Positions 63,174 through 64,000 of a stretch of DNA of 64,000 nt are shown one piece after another. Position 1 is the stretch's first letter. Every line of letters starts with the position of its first letter. The notes under the pieces were generated by a model. That model made no database searches and was not told the DNA's origin. It saw only the letters and a list, made by a program, of their open reading frames with translations. The position numbers were made by a program, and so were the translations under genes. Source of the stretch: FEN-1279 sp964501535. Its GTDB lineage: Bacteria > Bacteroidota > Ignavibacteria > Tepidaquicellales > Tepidaquicellaceae. The stretch is from contig CAZCSV010000007.1 of NCBI GenBank assembly GCA_964501535.1, positions 1 to 64,000 of the forward strand. Reading direction: 5' to 3'.

Positions 63174-63650
63174 ATGGACGGAAGAATATATAAATACAAG
63201 CTCGACTTCTATTATAAGTCCGTAATAGTCTATATGCTTTTTCTCATTTTTTATGCGGCTATCAACGGAGTGTTCTTTGCCAGACAGTTCAATGACCTGT
63301 ACAAAGACCCGATAATTTATATCAGTCTGATTTTTATCCTGTATACCCTGTTTATTTTGCTGAAAAATATGATAAGGGCAAAAGAAATAATCTTCGAAGA
63401 AGATAAATTTATCATTAAAAACAGGTTCGGGCAAAGAGAAGTCCTTTTCTCTGATATTCTGGGTATCAAATTTTCCAGAGAAAAAAAATACGGCCAGAAA
63501 AGAAAGGGAAATGTGAGAAGGGTGGGAATAAAGCTGAAAGAAAGAAAAAGATTGTTAAGAATCCGCCTTAGCGAATTCTGGGATGAAAAAAAATTGGTGC
63601 AGGAATTTAAAAATGTCTCTAAAATGATACTAACTAGAATCAGTGACTGA
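63174..63650 (+). CDS. Small membrane protein of unknown function in the dcw cluster
   Basis: This is a 158-residue protein with two hydrophobic helices (about 16-34 and 47-65), followed by a basic cytoplasmic part of about 90 residues. That part looks beta-rich in its first half (EIIFEEDKFIIKNRFGQREV, then DILGIKF), with PH-like character, and ends in a helix (LVQEFKNVSKMILTRI). I know no such gene as a standard member of the cluster. It sits 5 nt after murG and overlaps the probable murC start by 8 nt, so it is in the same transcript. Its role could be in envelope synthesis, but this is only from context. Confidence 0.8.
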   Translation: MDGRIYKYKLDFYYKSVIVYMLFLIFYAAINGVFFARQFNDLYKDPIIYISLIFILYTLFILLKNMIRAKEIIFEEDKFIIKNRFGQREVLFSDILGIKFSREKKYGQKRKGNVRRVGIKLKERKRLLRIRLSEFWDEKKLVQEFKNVSKMILTRISD

Positions 63651-64000
63651 TAATAATTTGAAAATATTGCGTAATGTAAAAAAGGTTCACTTCATCGGAA
63701 TAGGTGGAATCGGAATGAGCGGAATAGCTGAATATCTTCTCAAAAAAGGTTTTTATGTGTCCGGCAGCGATTCGACTCCGAGCAATATTACGGGAAAATT
63801 GTCTGAAATCGGGGCGGAGATTTTTGTAGGGCATAGCAAAAATAATATGTCGGAAAATGTGAATCTCGTTGTTTATTCTGCGGCAATAAAAGCTGATAAT
63901 CCCGAATTGCTTAAGGCAAAAAAACTCGGCATAAATACGATTAAACGTGCGAGGATGCTTGGTGAAATCGTGAATGATAAAATTTTGATTGCAGTCAGCG
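63643..64000 (+). CDS. murC: UDP-MurNAc:L-alanine ligase MurC, 3' end outside window
   Basis: MurC adds L-Ala to UDP-MurNAc, the first step of stem-peptide assembly. About 119 codons are present before the window ends. The N-terminal dinucleotide-like segment VHFIGIGGIGMSGIAEYLL and the later VVYSAAIKADNPELLKAKKL are diagnostic, and the last visible codons lead towards the P-loop. The start is either GTG 63643 (8-nt overlap with the preceding gene) or TTG 63658; I use the former but cannot decide. ftsQ, ftsA and ftsZ presumably follow outside. Confidence 0.93.
   Translation, partial: MTDNNLKILRNVKKVHFIGIGGIGMSGIAEYLLKKGFYVSGSDSTPSNITGKLSEIGAEIFVGHSKNNMSENVNLVVYSAAIKADNPELLKAKKLGINTIKRARMLGEIVNDKILIAVS

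Overview
The window looks like a chromosomal segment of an AT-rich member of the Bacteroidota/Chlorobiota group, most likely the Ignavibacteria. Four secreted proteins end in the C-terminal sorting domain built around NYPNPFNP that is typical of type IX secretion (T9SS) substrates in that lineage. Most genes lack a Shine-Dalgarno sequence, TTG and GTG starts are common, and one promoter fits the Bacteroidota consensus. The assignment is inferred from these traits; there is no 16S rRNA gene here.

Layout. 1-6855 (+): a partial unknown gene and a nonsense-broken relic, a carbonic anhydrase-TerC pair, then a run of small accessory genes (secreted unknown, cupin, two methyltransferases, GNAT-YoaP, DinB, alpha/beta hydrolase) around a tRNA-Arg. 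6850-20059 (-): rdgB, a glycosyltransferase, a two-gene heterodimeric ABC exporter, a barrel-like protein, a T9SS cargo protein, and an envelope group (VWA-like membrane protein and two tandem-parvulin chaperones). 20230-25635 (+): glgA, a decayed region with REP-like hairpins and a protein relic, and two T9SS cargo proteins. 25718-27738 (-): beta-CASP nuclease and a 3-methyladenine DNA glycosylase. 27902-33548 (+): rimP-nusA-infB-rbfA-truB with its own promoter and a leader hairpin. 33808-38827: tRNA-Ser, a YbaK-type deacylase, a T9SS cargo protein, a LysE-type exporter and a RING-like/TPR membrane protein. 38955-39829: a tRNA cluster (Tyr, Gly, Thr, Trp) holding a disrupted tRNA-Gly/GIY-YIG cassette. 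39854-51238: secE-nusG-rplKAJL-rpoBC. 51478-64000: the dcw cluster, mraZ-rsmH-ftsL-ftsI-murE-murF-mraY-murD-ftsW-murG, an unknown membrane gene, and the start of murC.

How it works together. About half of the window is core machinery: translation initiation and ribosome maturation, transcription plus large-subunit ribosomal proteins, and peptidoglycan precursor synthesis with septal synthases. The MurE homologue carries the DNPR motif expected for meso-diaminopimelate. The remainder is envelope biogenesis (parvulin chaperones, ABC exporter, T9SS cargo) and accessory genes.

The most unusual element is at 39060-39532. Two halves of a tRNA-Gly gene, each with its anticodon arm replaced by a related ATCCC/GGGAT hairpin, flank an intact tRNA-Gly and a frameshifted GIY-YIG nuclease gene. 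This looks like the remains of a tRNA-targeting homing-type element. Other points of interest are a terminator-like hairpin between the rimP promoter and its start codon, REP-like hairpins at 21737-21807, a RING-like protein, and an extra gene between murG and murC.
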